The notes beneath the pieces are model-generated. The model had not been told where the DNA came from, searched no databases, and was given only the letters and a program-made list of their open reading frames with translations. DNA of 64,000 nt, taken from positions 1,327,501 to 1,391,500 of the forward strand of contig NZ_CP088247.1 in the NCBI RefSeq assembly GCF_021117295.1, in the 5' to 3' direction. Origin of the DNA: Methylorubrum sp. B1-46 (GTDB taxonomy: Bacteria; Pseudomonadota; Alphaproteobacteria; Rhizobiales; Beijerinckiaceae). Positions 16,616 to 24,139 of the stretch are shown here, one piece after another (position 1 is the stretch's first letter; every line of letters starts with the position of its first letter). The translations under genes were made by a program, and so were the position numbers.

Positions 16616-17050
16616 ATGCGTAAGGGTCATCTCGTTCTAGCTGCCACCGCGATGCTCGGCTTTGGCTCGATGGCTGCTACTGTGACTCCGGCGGAAGCTG
16701 GATGGCGCGGTGGCTACGGCGGCTACCACGGCGGTTTCGGTGGATATCGTGGGGTTGGCTTCCGTCGCGGTTACGGCGGCTACGGCTACCGTGGCGGCTT
16801 CGGTGGGTATCGTGGCGTCGGCTTCCGTCGCGGCTACGGATATCGTGGATACGGCTACCGCCGCGGAATTGGATCGGGCGCAGCCATCGGTTTGGGCATC
16901 GCTGGTCTCGCGGCCGGTGCTATCGCCGCCAACTCCTATAGCTATGGCGGATACGGGTATGGCCGTCCGGTTGGCTACTACGGCGGCTATGGTTATGCGC
17001 CTGCCTACGGCTATGCTCCCGTCTATGGCGGCTACGGCTACGGCTGGTAA
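16616..17050 (+). CDS. Exported Gly/Tyr/Arg-rich repeat protein
   Basis: 144 residues with a Sec signal peptide (MRKGHLVLAATAMLGFG, cleavage likely after PAEA around residue 28). The mature part is a low-complexity GGY/RRGYG repeat: the unit GGFGGYRGVGFRRGYG occurs twice in near-perfect form. A short hydrophobic stretch follows (IGLGIAGLAAGAIAAN), then GGYGYG repeats. Similar Gly/Tyr-rich exported proteins are common in Methylobacterium and other Rhizobiales, with unknown function, perhaps cell-envelope or adhesive. GAAAGG precedes the ATG, and a strong terminator follows. Confidence 0.75.
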   Translation: MRKGHLVLAATAMLGFGSMAATVTPAEAGWRGGYGGYHGGFGGYRGVGFRRGYGGYGYRGGFGGYRGVGFRRGYGYRGYGYRRGIGSGAAIGLGIAGLAAGAIAANSYSYGGYGYGRPVGYYGGYGYAPAYGYAPVYGGYGYGW

Positions 17051-17073
17051 GCGACGGCACAGAACCAACGATG

Positions 17074-17098
17074 GGGTCGCCTGCGGGCGGCCCTTTTT
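17074..17098 (+). terminator. Rho-independent terminator after Gly/Tyr-rich gene
   Basis: An 8-bp GC-rich stem (GGGTCGCC with GGGCGGCCC, one G-T pair) around a 4-nt loop, followed by TTTTT at 17094-17098. It lies 23 bp after the stop of the 16616-17050 gene and separates it from the convergent TadG-like gene. Confidence 0.85.
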
Positions 17099-17145
17099 CT
17101 ATGAGCATCCCCCGCCAACTAGCGAGATCGTTCTAACCGGCCATG

Positions 17146-18570
17146 TCACTGGCTGAGCAGCAGCTGTCCTGAGATCGGCCCGAGGCCCTTCGGCACCGGT
17201 ACGCTCGTGTTATTGTAGTTGGCGTTGAGATAAAGATTTGGCCCTTCGTAGAGGTTGATCTGCTGAGCCACGACCACGGTATACGCTGACATGTCTGCAA
17301 CTGGCCTAGTCGCATCAATCACAAGACGTCCTGCTGGTAGGTAGATTGTCCCGAGGATGGTGCGGGCATTGTCGCTGATGATGCGGTACGTCCGCATTGC
17401 CTTGCTGGCAGCGAGCGGCGGGGGCGTCTTGCCTGGCTTAAGACTGACCGTTGAAGTGTCTTCCTCGATTTCATCTTCAAGTTGAGATACCGGATCAACC
17501 GGTGCCGAAACGGCCCTTTCTTCGGACATCAACAAACCGGCCATGGGGCCATTAACAGGGGCGGACAGGCTGATAGTCGTTTTTTTGTCGAACAGCAGGC
17601 TCCCTTTGTCTCCGGTGAAATAAAACGCTACGTCCGTTCCGGACAGTGCTGCGCTTTGCGTTACTAGGAGAGGACCATCCTTCATGACATAGACGCCGGG
17701 ATTGAGCGTGACGACAGCTTTCTTCCTGATTTCGAGTCCGCCGCAATACGTTCCGGGATAGAGGGTAACGCTCTGGTCGATCAGGTTCTTGCCGGCCTTG
17801 GGCTTCTTGCTCGCGCCAGAGGGCAGCGTCATACAGTCCCCGATCTCCGGTGCAGGGCGGTCGGCAAGGGGATCGGGAACAACCGGGCAGCTTGATTGGG
17901 GGTTGGGCGTGAAGTTCGCGCGCGTGGTACTGGTCCCCCCCGCCGAGCAGATCGTCTGCGCGCGTGCCATCGCATTGTCCTTGCCGACCATGCCGGAGAC
18001 ACTCTTGGAATTGGAGTACAGTGCACAGTCGTAAGCCGTGACCTGCGCGTTCTTTTCGAGGTTGAACGCACCGGCTGCGGCCGGATCGAGCGCGAGCATA
18101 CACAGGCGCATCTTGCCGACGACGCTGGCCTTGGCCTTGGCCGAAAGCTTTTGTGACGACATGCCGACGAACGGCCCGAAGGTGAGCTGGATGGTCTGCT
18201 CTACCGTCGCTGTAACGCTGGTCTTGTCACTGGCAACGTCAACCTGGATCGTGACAGGGTTCCTGGCGCCGTCCTTGATTTCGGCTTGTATGGTCTGTGT
18301 GGTCAGGCCGACAATCGAGTCGGTGTTGGACACGACGAGTTTAAGGGCGTTGCCACCTGCCATCACGCCGGCGTCGGCAGCCTGTTGGATGTGGCTCTGG
18401 GCCGAGACCAGCCGGGCATAGTCTATCGCTCCGCCCACAAGTCCGATCAAAGTCGTCGCGGCAAGCGCGACGATGACGGTGACGGTGCCGCCGCTATCCC
18501 GGTGAAAGGTGCTGGCTATGCGGCTCAACGGCGCCAGACTGTCCCGTAGCCGTCCGATACCGAGAACCAA
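17146..18570 (-). CDS. TadG-like/pilus-assembly family protein
   Basis: 474 residues. The N-terminal hydrophobic helix (about residues 27-48, GGTVTVIVALAATTLIGLVGG) followed by AIDYARLVSAQSHIQQAADA is the TadE/TadG pattern: a membrane anchor plus pseudopilin-like helix. The rest is a periplasmic beta-rich domain with paired cysteines. It contains TLYPGTYCGGLEIRKKA and LNPGVYVMKDGPL, which look like the parallel-beta adhesin region common in TadG proteins of Methylobacterium. No other tad genes are nearby, so it is an orphan on the island. Confidence 0.75.
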   Translation of the reverse strand: MVLGIGRLRDSLAPLSRIASTFHRDSGGTVTVIVALAATTLIGLVGGAIDYARLVSAQSHIQQAADAGVMAGGNALKLVVSNTDSIVGLTTQTIQAEIKDGARNPVTIQVDVASDKTSVTATVEQTIQLTFGPFVGMSSQKLSAKAKASVVGKMRLCMLALDPAAAGAFNLEKNAQVTAYDCALYSNSKSVSGMVGKDNAMARAQTICSAGGTSTTRANFTPNPQSSCPVVPDPLADRPAPEIGDCMTLPSGASKKPKAGKNLIDQSVTLYPGTYCGGLEIRKKAVVTLNPGVYVMKDGPLLVTQSAALSGTDVAFYFTGDKGSLLFDKKTTISLSAPVNGPMAGLLMSEERAVSAPVDPVSQLEDEIEEDTSTVSLKPGKTPPPLAASKAMRTYRIISDNARTILGTIYLPAGRLVIDATRPVADMSAYTVVVAQQINLYEGPNLYLNANYNNTSVPVPKGLGPISGQLLLSQ

Positions 18571-18715
18571 AACAACCTACCAAATGTTTGCCCTTCTTCT
18601 CCGTTCTAGCAGTCGAAGCTTAACGAGATACCTGCCAAGCCGTGTAGCCCGAGCGTCGATGATTAAGTATCTAGCAACCAACTACGCTAGACAAATCTAC
18701 AGGTTATCATAAAGA

Positions 18716-19279
18716 TCAGGCGGATGGTGCCTGCGCCCCCGAACCGATGATCCGGTAGACCTGCATCCTTGAGCAACCAAGGGCCTTCGCAATGGCGGCT
18801 GGTCCGTAACCCTCGGCCTTCATAGCCAGTACCTTCTCTCGATCCAGCCGCCGTGTTCCACCTTTATAGACACCTTTCGCCTTCGCAGCCCGGATGCCTT
18901 CCCGCTGACGCTCAAGGATGAATCGGCGCTCCATCTGACTGACCATCCCGAGGACAGTCAGCACGATACGTCCACTCTCGCCACGAGTTGAGACGTGCGG
19001 ATCGAGGACAGTCAGGAAGGCGCCACGCTGGTCGAGTTCGTGGACGATGTTGAGAACGTCGCGGGTGTCACGGCCGAGCCGATCAGCCCGAACCACGACC
19101 AACTCGTCACCCTCACGGATGAAGTCGAGAATGGCGGCCAGTTCCGTGCGACCATCACGCGAGGCACCGGACACCTTCTCCGCCCGGATCGGCTGGCATC
19201 CCTCGGCCTTGAGCCGTTCGGTTTGAATGTCGAGGGACTGATCCTCCGAACTGCACCGCGCATATCCTATTCTCGCCAA
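18716..19279 (-). CDS. Serine resolvase/invertase (small serine recombinase)
   Basis: 187 residues. The catalytic domain starts MARIGYARCSSEDQSLDIQ (nucleophile Ser10 or Ser11 in the ARCSSEDQ motif) with conserved VVVRADRLGRDTRD and MVSQMERRFILERQREGI. The C-terminal HTH_7 domain is GYGPAAIAKALGCSRMQVYRII. Length is typical for Tn3-type resolvases or Hin/Pin invertases. There is no transposase beside it. Upstream repeats at 19311-19445 could be its recombination site, so multimer resolution for an excised island is plausible. Confidence 0.93.
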   Translation of the reverse strand: MARIGYARCSSEDQSLDIQTERLKAEGCQPIRAEKVSGASRDGRTELAAILDFIREGDELVVVRADRLGRDTRDVLNIVHELDQRGAFLTVLDPHVSTRGESGRIVLTVLGMVSQMERRFILERQREGIRAAKAKGVYKGGTRRLDREKVLAMKAEGYGPAAIAKALGCSRMQVYRIIGSGAQAPSA

Positions 19280-19310
19280 CTGTCACTCCAAGCTCTAGAC
19301 TCGGTGACAA

Positions 19311-19445
19311 TGACGTAACATCGGGAAAGAGGCAAGCCTGATGTTACGCCTGCGCTTAGGGAGTATCGGCGGCGATGTTACGTCACCTCTCCGTGCACTC
19401 TGATGGTACGGATAAGGGCGACGGTGCCATGACGCTGTCGTACCA
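19311..19445. promoter_or_regulatory. Candidate res site: inverted repeats upstream of the resolvase
   Basis: TGACGTAACATCG (19311-19323) is repeated in perfect inverted form as CGATGTTACGTCA (19373-19385), with another half-site TGATGTTACG at 19339-19348. Downstream, TGGTACG and CGTACCA form another inverted pair between about 19403 and 19445. Three closely spaced repeat groups next to a serine resolvase gene suit res subsites I-III. The exact crossover site cannot be assigned by eye. Confidence 0.5.
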
Positions 19446-19537
19446 CCTTCCATGAGTGGCGGATCAAAACGTCATAGCCCGGTGTGACGGCTTGCCTCGG
19501 ACTACTGTTTCAGAGGTTCATGTGAGAACCTTGCTGC

Positions 19538-19566
19538 TTGAGCGGTCTTGATACATCGCCTATGAT
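19538..19566 (+). promoter_or_regulatory. Sigma70-type promoter of the ATPase/kinase/regulator operon
   Basis: TTGAGC (19538-19543), a 17-bp spacer, then TATGAT (19561-19566). It resembles TTGACA-17-TATAAT closely and lies 27 bp before the GTG start at 19594, allowing a short leader. No strong operator symmetry is visible around it, so basal constitutive expression is likely. Confidence 0.65.
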
Positions 19567-19593
19567 CACACTGAACGGATTTCGGGGATTAAC

Positions 19594-21435
19594 GTGCACA
19601 TCAGCCGTGTCCAAGTAGAAGAAGGCTTTCTTAATGGCCTTGACTTGTATCTACCGCCCGGATTGATCGCAATTATCGGGGCACGAGGCACGGGCAAAAC
19701 TTCGCTCGTCGAGCTCATACGCTATGCACTCAAAGCACCGAACCATACCGTCGATGCCGCAAAAGCCTCCATCGAGCACGCACAAGCGGTACTTGGGGAC
19801 GGCGAGATCGCGGTGACGTTGGAAGATCTGCTTGATGAAGTACATGTGAGTCGTACCGCCTACGACGAACATTCGAATGCTAGCGATTTCTACCTACCCC
19901 CGCTCATATTTTCGCAGAAAGAAATAGAAACTGTCGCCCTGACAGATCAAGGGCGCCTAAGCTTGATAGACAGCTTTGTGAAAGATGATTCGTCAGATCA
20001 ATCCAGTGAAGCAAGTATAAAAAACAATATTGGACTAATTAGTCGAAGCATAAAGTCTGTCGTAGATGAAATTGACCAGCTATCGTCAGGTATAAATGAA
20101 CTGCCGGCTCTGAGATCTTTAGCTCAGTCGCTCGAAAAAGAATCCTTGCGCGTGAGTCTTTCTTCGGAAGACAACAACAAACGTCAAGTGCTCCTGACAG
20201 ACCTGACTGACAAGATCATCGACTATAAGCTGTCGGAAGACTACATTTCGCGTTTTGTAACTCAAGTTCAGAAGGTGACAAAGGCTTTAAGCACCGAATT
20301 TGATAATAGCATTTTTTTGGAAGAGTGGCAAACGGATGTCGGTAGAGATCCAATTCCATTGTTAAAACATCAGTTTGCTGCGGCGGTCACCAAGTTGACT
20401 GACACCAAAAGAACTTTGTCTGACATTTCTGCGAAAGCGGACATAGCAAAGCAACAGATCCAAGACATGCGTATTGAGGTAGAAGCGCAAGCGAGATCTG
20501 TCAGGGTAGAGATAGAAAAGATCATCGAGGGAGCTGGGCAAACCTCAAGACAGCTTTCATCTATAAAAAATAAAATCGCTCAGCTAGAGGCGACCGAGAA
20601 GAATATCAAAGATAGAAAGAGTCGTTTGCATTCGCTCCACCAGCAGCGCAATGATTTACTAGATACGCTCGAACGCATAAGATCCGTAAGATACAGCAAA
20701 CGTTCTGACATAGCAAAAAAACTGAACGCCAATCTTGGCCCGAAAATCGATATAAGAATTGATCGGTTTGGTCAGTATGAATACTACGCTGCAGCTTTGA
20801 TAGCAGCTTTCCGAGGATCAGGGATCCGATACAATGATCTAGCTAATGTTATCGTTGAAAATGTTAGCCCTCGCGAGTTAGTCCACTGTGTAGACACTGA
20901 GGATTATGCGAAGCTTTCCAATTTAACTGGCATCACAAAAGATAGAGCTGCCCGTGCTATTGCAAGCTTAAAAGGAACTGACCTTTCCAGTATCCTTGTT
21001 GTAAACATAGAAGACAGCGTTGTATTGCAGCTACTTGATGGACTTGAATATAAAGATGTTTCCAAACTGTCGGCCGGGCAGAGGTGCACTGTTATATTGT
21101 CCATAGTGCTTCAACACGACGACCGGACTCTGATAATAGACCAGCCGGAAGACCATATAGATAATGCTTTCATTTCAGAGACACTTATTAAGTCTTTAAG
21201 ATCACGATCAAAAAACTCTCAGATTATTGTTACTACTCATAATGCAAACATTCCAGTTCTTGGAAATGCAAGCATGATAATACAATTGGTCTCCGATGGG
21301 CGCAATGCAACTGTTGAAGTGTGCGAAAAAGTTGATCATCCCGATTCTATACGAGCAATTACCAGTATCATGGAAGGCGGAATGCAAGCTTTTCGTGATC
21401 GTGCGCAGTTCTATGCTGATCACCAATTGCCATGA
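19594..21435 (+). CDS. SMC/ABC-type coiled-coil ATPase, first gene of three-gene signalling operon
   Basis: 613 residues from GTG 19594 (GGGGA 6 nt upstream). ABC/SMC-like ATPase: Walker A GARGTGKT (29-36), Q-loop candidate IFSQKEIE near 110, a long central helical/coiled-coil region (about 150-390), signature KLSAGQRC (491-498), Walker B LIIDQPEDHID (Asp516, Glu519) and H-switch TTHNANIP (His549). The layout matches RecF/Rad50-like ATPases seen in defence systems. There is no TOPRIM or nuclease motif, so the output must come from partners. Its stop overlaps the next ATG (ATGA). A sensor of DNA or nucleoprotein state is my inference. Confidence 0.8.
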   Translation: MHISRVQVEEGFLNGLDLYLPPGLIAIIGARGTGKTSLVELIRYALKAPNHTVDAAKASIEHAQAVLGDGEIAVTLEDLLDEVHVSRTAYDEHSNASDFYLPPLIFSQKEIETVALTDQGRLSLIDSFVKDDSSDQSSEASIKNNIGLISRSIKSVVDEIDQLSSGINELPALRSLAQSLEKESLRVSLSSEDNNKRQVLLTDLTDKIIDYKLSEDYISRFVTQVQKVTKALSTEFDNSIFLEEWQTDVGRDPIPLLKHQFAAAVTKLTDTKRTLSDISAKADIAKQQIQDMRIEVEAQARSVRVEIEKIIEGAGQTSRQLSSIKNKIAQLEATEKNIKDRKSRLHSLHQQRNDLLDTLERIRSVRYSKRSDIAKKLNANLGPKIDIRIDRFGQYEYYAAALIAAFRGSGIRYNDLANVIVENVSPRELVHCVDTEDYAKLSNLTGITKDRAARAIASLKGTDLSSILVVNIEDSVVLQLLDGLEYKDVSKLSAGQRCTVILSIVLQHDDRTLIIDQPEDHIDNAFISETLIKSLRSRSKNSQIIVTTHNANIPVLGNASMIIQLVSDGRNATVEVCEKVDHPDSIRAITSIMEGGMQAFRDRAQFYADHQLP

Positions 21436-22337
21436 ATCACTCGAAGGCGCTTGGTGATCTTCGTAACGACGCAACAGAAGTCCGTCTGGCTGCTGCACGA
21501 TATCTCGCGGAAAATGCCCGGCGGAGCGATAAGGCTGCGTTGCGAGCCGCATTGAATCGTGAAAGCGTTCCTTGGATCAAGCGTGCGCTTCAATCTGCAA
21601 TTCAATCAATTGAAAAAGGGGGTGAAGCGAGGGGTATAACGGAAATCGATAGTGAGATAGATGTCCTTAGCAGCGACTTGATCTCGCTTAAACTTAAAAT
21701 GACAGAAGAAATTGCGGCTGAATTCATACACGAAATATCACCTATAGTAGGGGCGCTTGCCTTGGCTGCCCCTTCTGAGATCGCAGATTATCAAAACTCG
21801 AGAACCCGGAGATCCGTTGAGCATCTGCAAAGTTTGCTTAGAGCGATTAGAGAATTGAAGAATGCCAGTTCTCCGCCAACATATTCTTCTTTCAGCCTGC
21901 CCGATCTGGTATCAGATATCGTACATACCGCACAAGATAGGGCAGGAATAAGCATCGCATTCGCCGGGCCTGCGCGATTCACAGTGAGTGCGGATCCAGA
22001 TCGACTGCGTCTTGCGATCGTGAACGGCTACCGGAACGCAATAGAAGCTGTACTATCTGAGCCTCGAAAAGAATCGCTACGCATTATATTTACGTGGGGA
22101 AGCACTCAAACAGACAATTATCTAGCTATCAAAGATACGGGGCCAGGGTTCATCGACGATCCAGCGGCGGCCTTGAAGCAGGGATCTAGTTCTAAAGAGG
22201 GTCATCTAGGCTTCGGTCTGTCACTTGCACAGCAAGCCATGCTGTCGATGCAAGGCGAAGTAACCGTCAAGAACTATGACTCAGGTGCTCACTTCGAGAT
22301 AAGGTGGTTCAGAAAAAATGCGGATTCTGTTCGTTGA
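21432..22337 (+). CDS. Histidine kinase-like protein with N-terminal HEAT-like repeats
   Basis: 301 residues, ATG overlapping the ATPase stop. Residues about 5-62 form HEAT/PBS-lyase-like helical pairs (NDATEVRLAAARYLAENA, ESVPWIKRALQSAIQ). A coiled region leads to a DHp-like helix with candidate phospho-His100 in AAEFIHEISPIVG. The HATPase_c domain has N-box VNGYRNAIEAV (Asn202), G1 IKDTGPGF and G2 GHLGFGLSLA. No transmembrane segment is present, so it is cytosolic. The fused-operon receiver protein downstream is the obvious phosphate acceptor. HEAT repeats suggest protein-protein sensing, probably of the ATPase. Confidence 0.82.
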   Translation: MNHSKALGDLRNDATEVRLAAARYLAENARRSDKAALRAALNRESVPWIKRALQSAIQSIEKGGEARGITEIDSEIDVLSSDLISLKLKMTEEIAAEFIHEISPIVGALALAAPSEIADYQNSRTRRSVEHLQSLLRAIRELKNASSPPTYSSFSLPDLVSDIVHTAQDRAGISIAFAGPARFTVSADPDRLRLAIVNGYRNAIEAVLSEPRKESLRIIFTWGSTQTDNYLAIKDTGPGFIDDPAAALKQGSSSKEGHLGFGLSLAQQAMLSMQGEVTVKNYDSGAHFEIRWFRKNADSVR

Positions 22338-23742
22338 AGACCATGGGCTTTTCGCTGACGAGATGCAGCCTCTGCTATGGAAAATACCTGGCGTTGATTA
22401 TGTCAGACTGGCAAAAAGTCAGTCTTCTGCTTTAACCGCACTCAACGAAGAATTCTTTGATCTGATTGTCTTGGACTTGCGTATTCCTGTTGATGATCAC
22501 GGCCTCGTCGCGGACAAGGGAAACGGACAGAAGGTTTTCTACTCCGCGATTGATACGTGCCCGGGAATCCAGATATTTATTCTAACTGGATCCGATATGG
22601 ATGAATTTACGAAGCGCCTTGCAAGATTTGGTGAGAAAACTGATCTTTGGGGATCTGGCGTAGCAGCGAATACGTTAGATTATTTTGAGAAGGAAAATGC
22701 GGCAAAGCTCATCGAAGAGGTCACGCAAGTAGCAGCTGAAATAGGCACCTTGAAGAAGGTTGAGATTAACTCACGTGGTCGTGAGTTAGGACTTACGCAC
22801 GGTTTCAGTCGTATCATCAGCGTAGGAGCTCGTAGACTCGGCGGCTCTAAGGTTGATGTGGTCCCTTTAAGCGGCGGTCTATCCAAGGCAAGAGTGATGC
22901 GATGCACAGTTCGAGCGCAGAATGATCAGCCTGTTGCGCAGATGGTCGTTAAACTAGGCCCGAAACGTCATGTTGAAACCGAAATTAGAGCTTACAATCG
23001 TTATGTAAAGTCGCTGCCTGTTGGCTTCTTTCCGCCCCTCATGGAAACGGTTGAAAAAGGTGCATGTGGATCATCAGGCGCGTTTTACAGATTGGCTGAC
23101 AACTATGACCGAACTTTATTTGATATCATTGATCATGGGACCGATGGGTCGAGTGTAGTTCGCTCGATCAAGGCAAATACAAAAATTTGGTCTGATGCTT
23201 TTGACTTAAAAACTACGACTATCAAAGAATTTAGAAGAAAATTAGTAAATGATGATATTGCAACTGAAATTTTTAGCAGGTACGACCTCGATTTTGAAAA
23301 AGTAGAACGCTTGTCCGTAAGCTATCGAAGCTCTTGTGCTCATGGCGATCTACATGGAGGAAATGTTCTCGTCGATGGCAGATTGCAGCCCGTAATGATT
23401 GACTTTGGCGATGTCGACCATCAATCTTCTTGCATCGACCCTATCACTCTTGAGCTCAGCTGTATCTATCATCCTGATGGAGCCAGGATATTTGCGGCTA
23501 ACAACCTTAAAAAGCTCCTCCCTATTTGGCTAAACAGGGATGAATATGAAAGTCGTCATCCTTTTCCCCATTTCGTGAAAACGTGCCGTGATTGGGCATA
23601 TGACGTGGCTGGCGGAGACACGGCCTTCAACGCTTGCAGTTACGCCTATGTATTGCGCCAATTGAAGTTTTCTACGGTAGAGCCTGAGCTTACTATCGGA
23701 CTTCTGCGGGGGATAGTAGCCGCAATATCTGCGAGAGCATAG
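22318..23742 (+). CDS. Response regulator receiver fused to APH-like phosphotransferase
   Basis: 474 residues, overlapping the kinase gene by 20 bp. Residues 1-140: receiver domain with acidic pocket Glu7-Asp8, phosphoacceptor Asp53 (LIVLDLRIP) and FILTGSD. Residues about 160-474: APH/choline-kinase-like fold with VVKLG (Lys212), the catalytic-loop motif AHGDLHGGNVL (Asp344, Asn349) and IDFGDVD (Asp362). So the output is not DNA binding but ATP-dependent phosphorylation of a small molecule or protein, gated by phosphorelay. This architecture is unusual. I recall APH-like kinase domains being described in predicted conflict systems, but cannot verify a specific match. Confidence 0.85.
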   Translation: MRILFVEDHGLFADEMQPLLWKIPGVDYVRLAKSQSSALTALNEEFFDLIVLDLRIPVDDHGLVADKGNGQKVFYSAIDTCPGIQIFILTGSDMDEFTKRLARFGEKTDLWGSGVAANTLDYFEKENAAKLIEEVTQVAAEIGTLKKVEINSRGRELGLTHGFSRIISVGARRLGGSKVDVVPLSGGLSKARVMRCTVRAQNDQPVAQMVVKLGPKRHVETEIRAYNRYVKSLPVGFFPPLMETVEKGACGSSGAFYRLADNYDRTLFDIIDHGTDGSSVVRSIKANTKIWSDAFDLKTTTIKEFRRKLVNDDIATEIFSRYDLDFEKVERLSVSYRSSCAHGDLHGGNVLVDGRLQPVMIDFGDVDHQSSCIDPITLELSCIYHPDGARIFAANNLKKLLPIWLNRDEYESRHPFPHFVKTCRDWAYDVAGGDTAFNACSYAYVLRQLKFSTVEPELTIGLLRGIVAAISARA

Positions 23743-24092
23743 AACTTTCTCTCTTCGTTCCACGCTGTAACATCGTTGTAAATTCTCGGAAACGATGCGT
23801 TATATCCGGCTGACGGACAAAGTAAAATCTAGTGGAGCACGGTACATTTGGTCGTCCTCAGCTTTAGAACCGGCAGTAAAATGATGATTCTAGACACCTT
23901 AGCCAGTTCTCCGTGTCGTCTTCCGTTCCTCACGAGGCGTCACAAGTCACCGCTCAGAGAGCATGATCGGCCAATCCTGCCTGATTGATCCGTCGTCATT
24001 GTTGAAGTAGATTGGACTGGTAACTCGCTGATCAAAAACGTGATTGTGGAGCAGGATGGTTGCCTACCCTTCGAGTGAGCTCAAAATAGCGT
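23743..24092. other. Intergenic region between signalling operon and attR
   Basis: 350 bp of island sequence with no gene or clear terminator. No repeats beyond short chance matches were seen; the right attachment repeat begins at 24093. Confidence 0.5.
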
Positions 24093-24139
24093 CCCTCCGA
24101 AGGCAAAGGTCACACGTTCGAATCGTGTCGGGTGCGCCA
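24093..24139 (+). repeat. attR: 47-bp direct repeat of tRNA-Arg 3' end
   Basis: Identical to 6953-6999. It lacks the tRNA 5' half, so it is not a second tRNA gene. The complementary strand encodes the last residues (WRTRHDSNV) and stop of the serine recombinase gene at 24110-25777. Confidence 0.93.

Larger units (their letters stand above)
6953..24139 (+). mobile_element. 17.2-kb tRNA-Arg-integrated genomic island
   Basis: The island is bounded by a 47-bp perfect direct repeat of the tRNA-Arg 3' end (6953-6999 and 24093-24139), with a tyrosine recombinase gene starting about 110 bp inside the left repeat, the classical arrangement of an integrative element. Base composition inside, especially 7.4-11.5 kb and 19.6-24 kb, is clearly more A+T rich than outside. 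Contents in order: integrase, helicase/primase-like protein, small unknowns, xre/phosphatase-ARH operon, umuDC, Gly/Tyr-rich exported protein, TadG-like protein, serine resolvase, and the ATPase/kinase/regulator operon. I see no conjugation, capsid or packaging genes, so it may be a mobilisable or satellite-like element or a non-conjugative island. Confidence 0.9.

Noticed and set aside
24093..24139. Possible second tRNA-Arg gene
   Set aside because: Only the anticodon loop to CCA half is present; the 5' acceptor strand and D arm are absent, so it is attR, not a gene.
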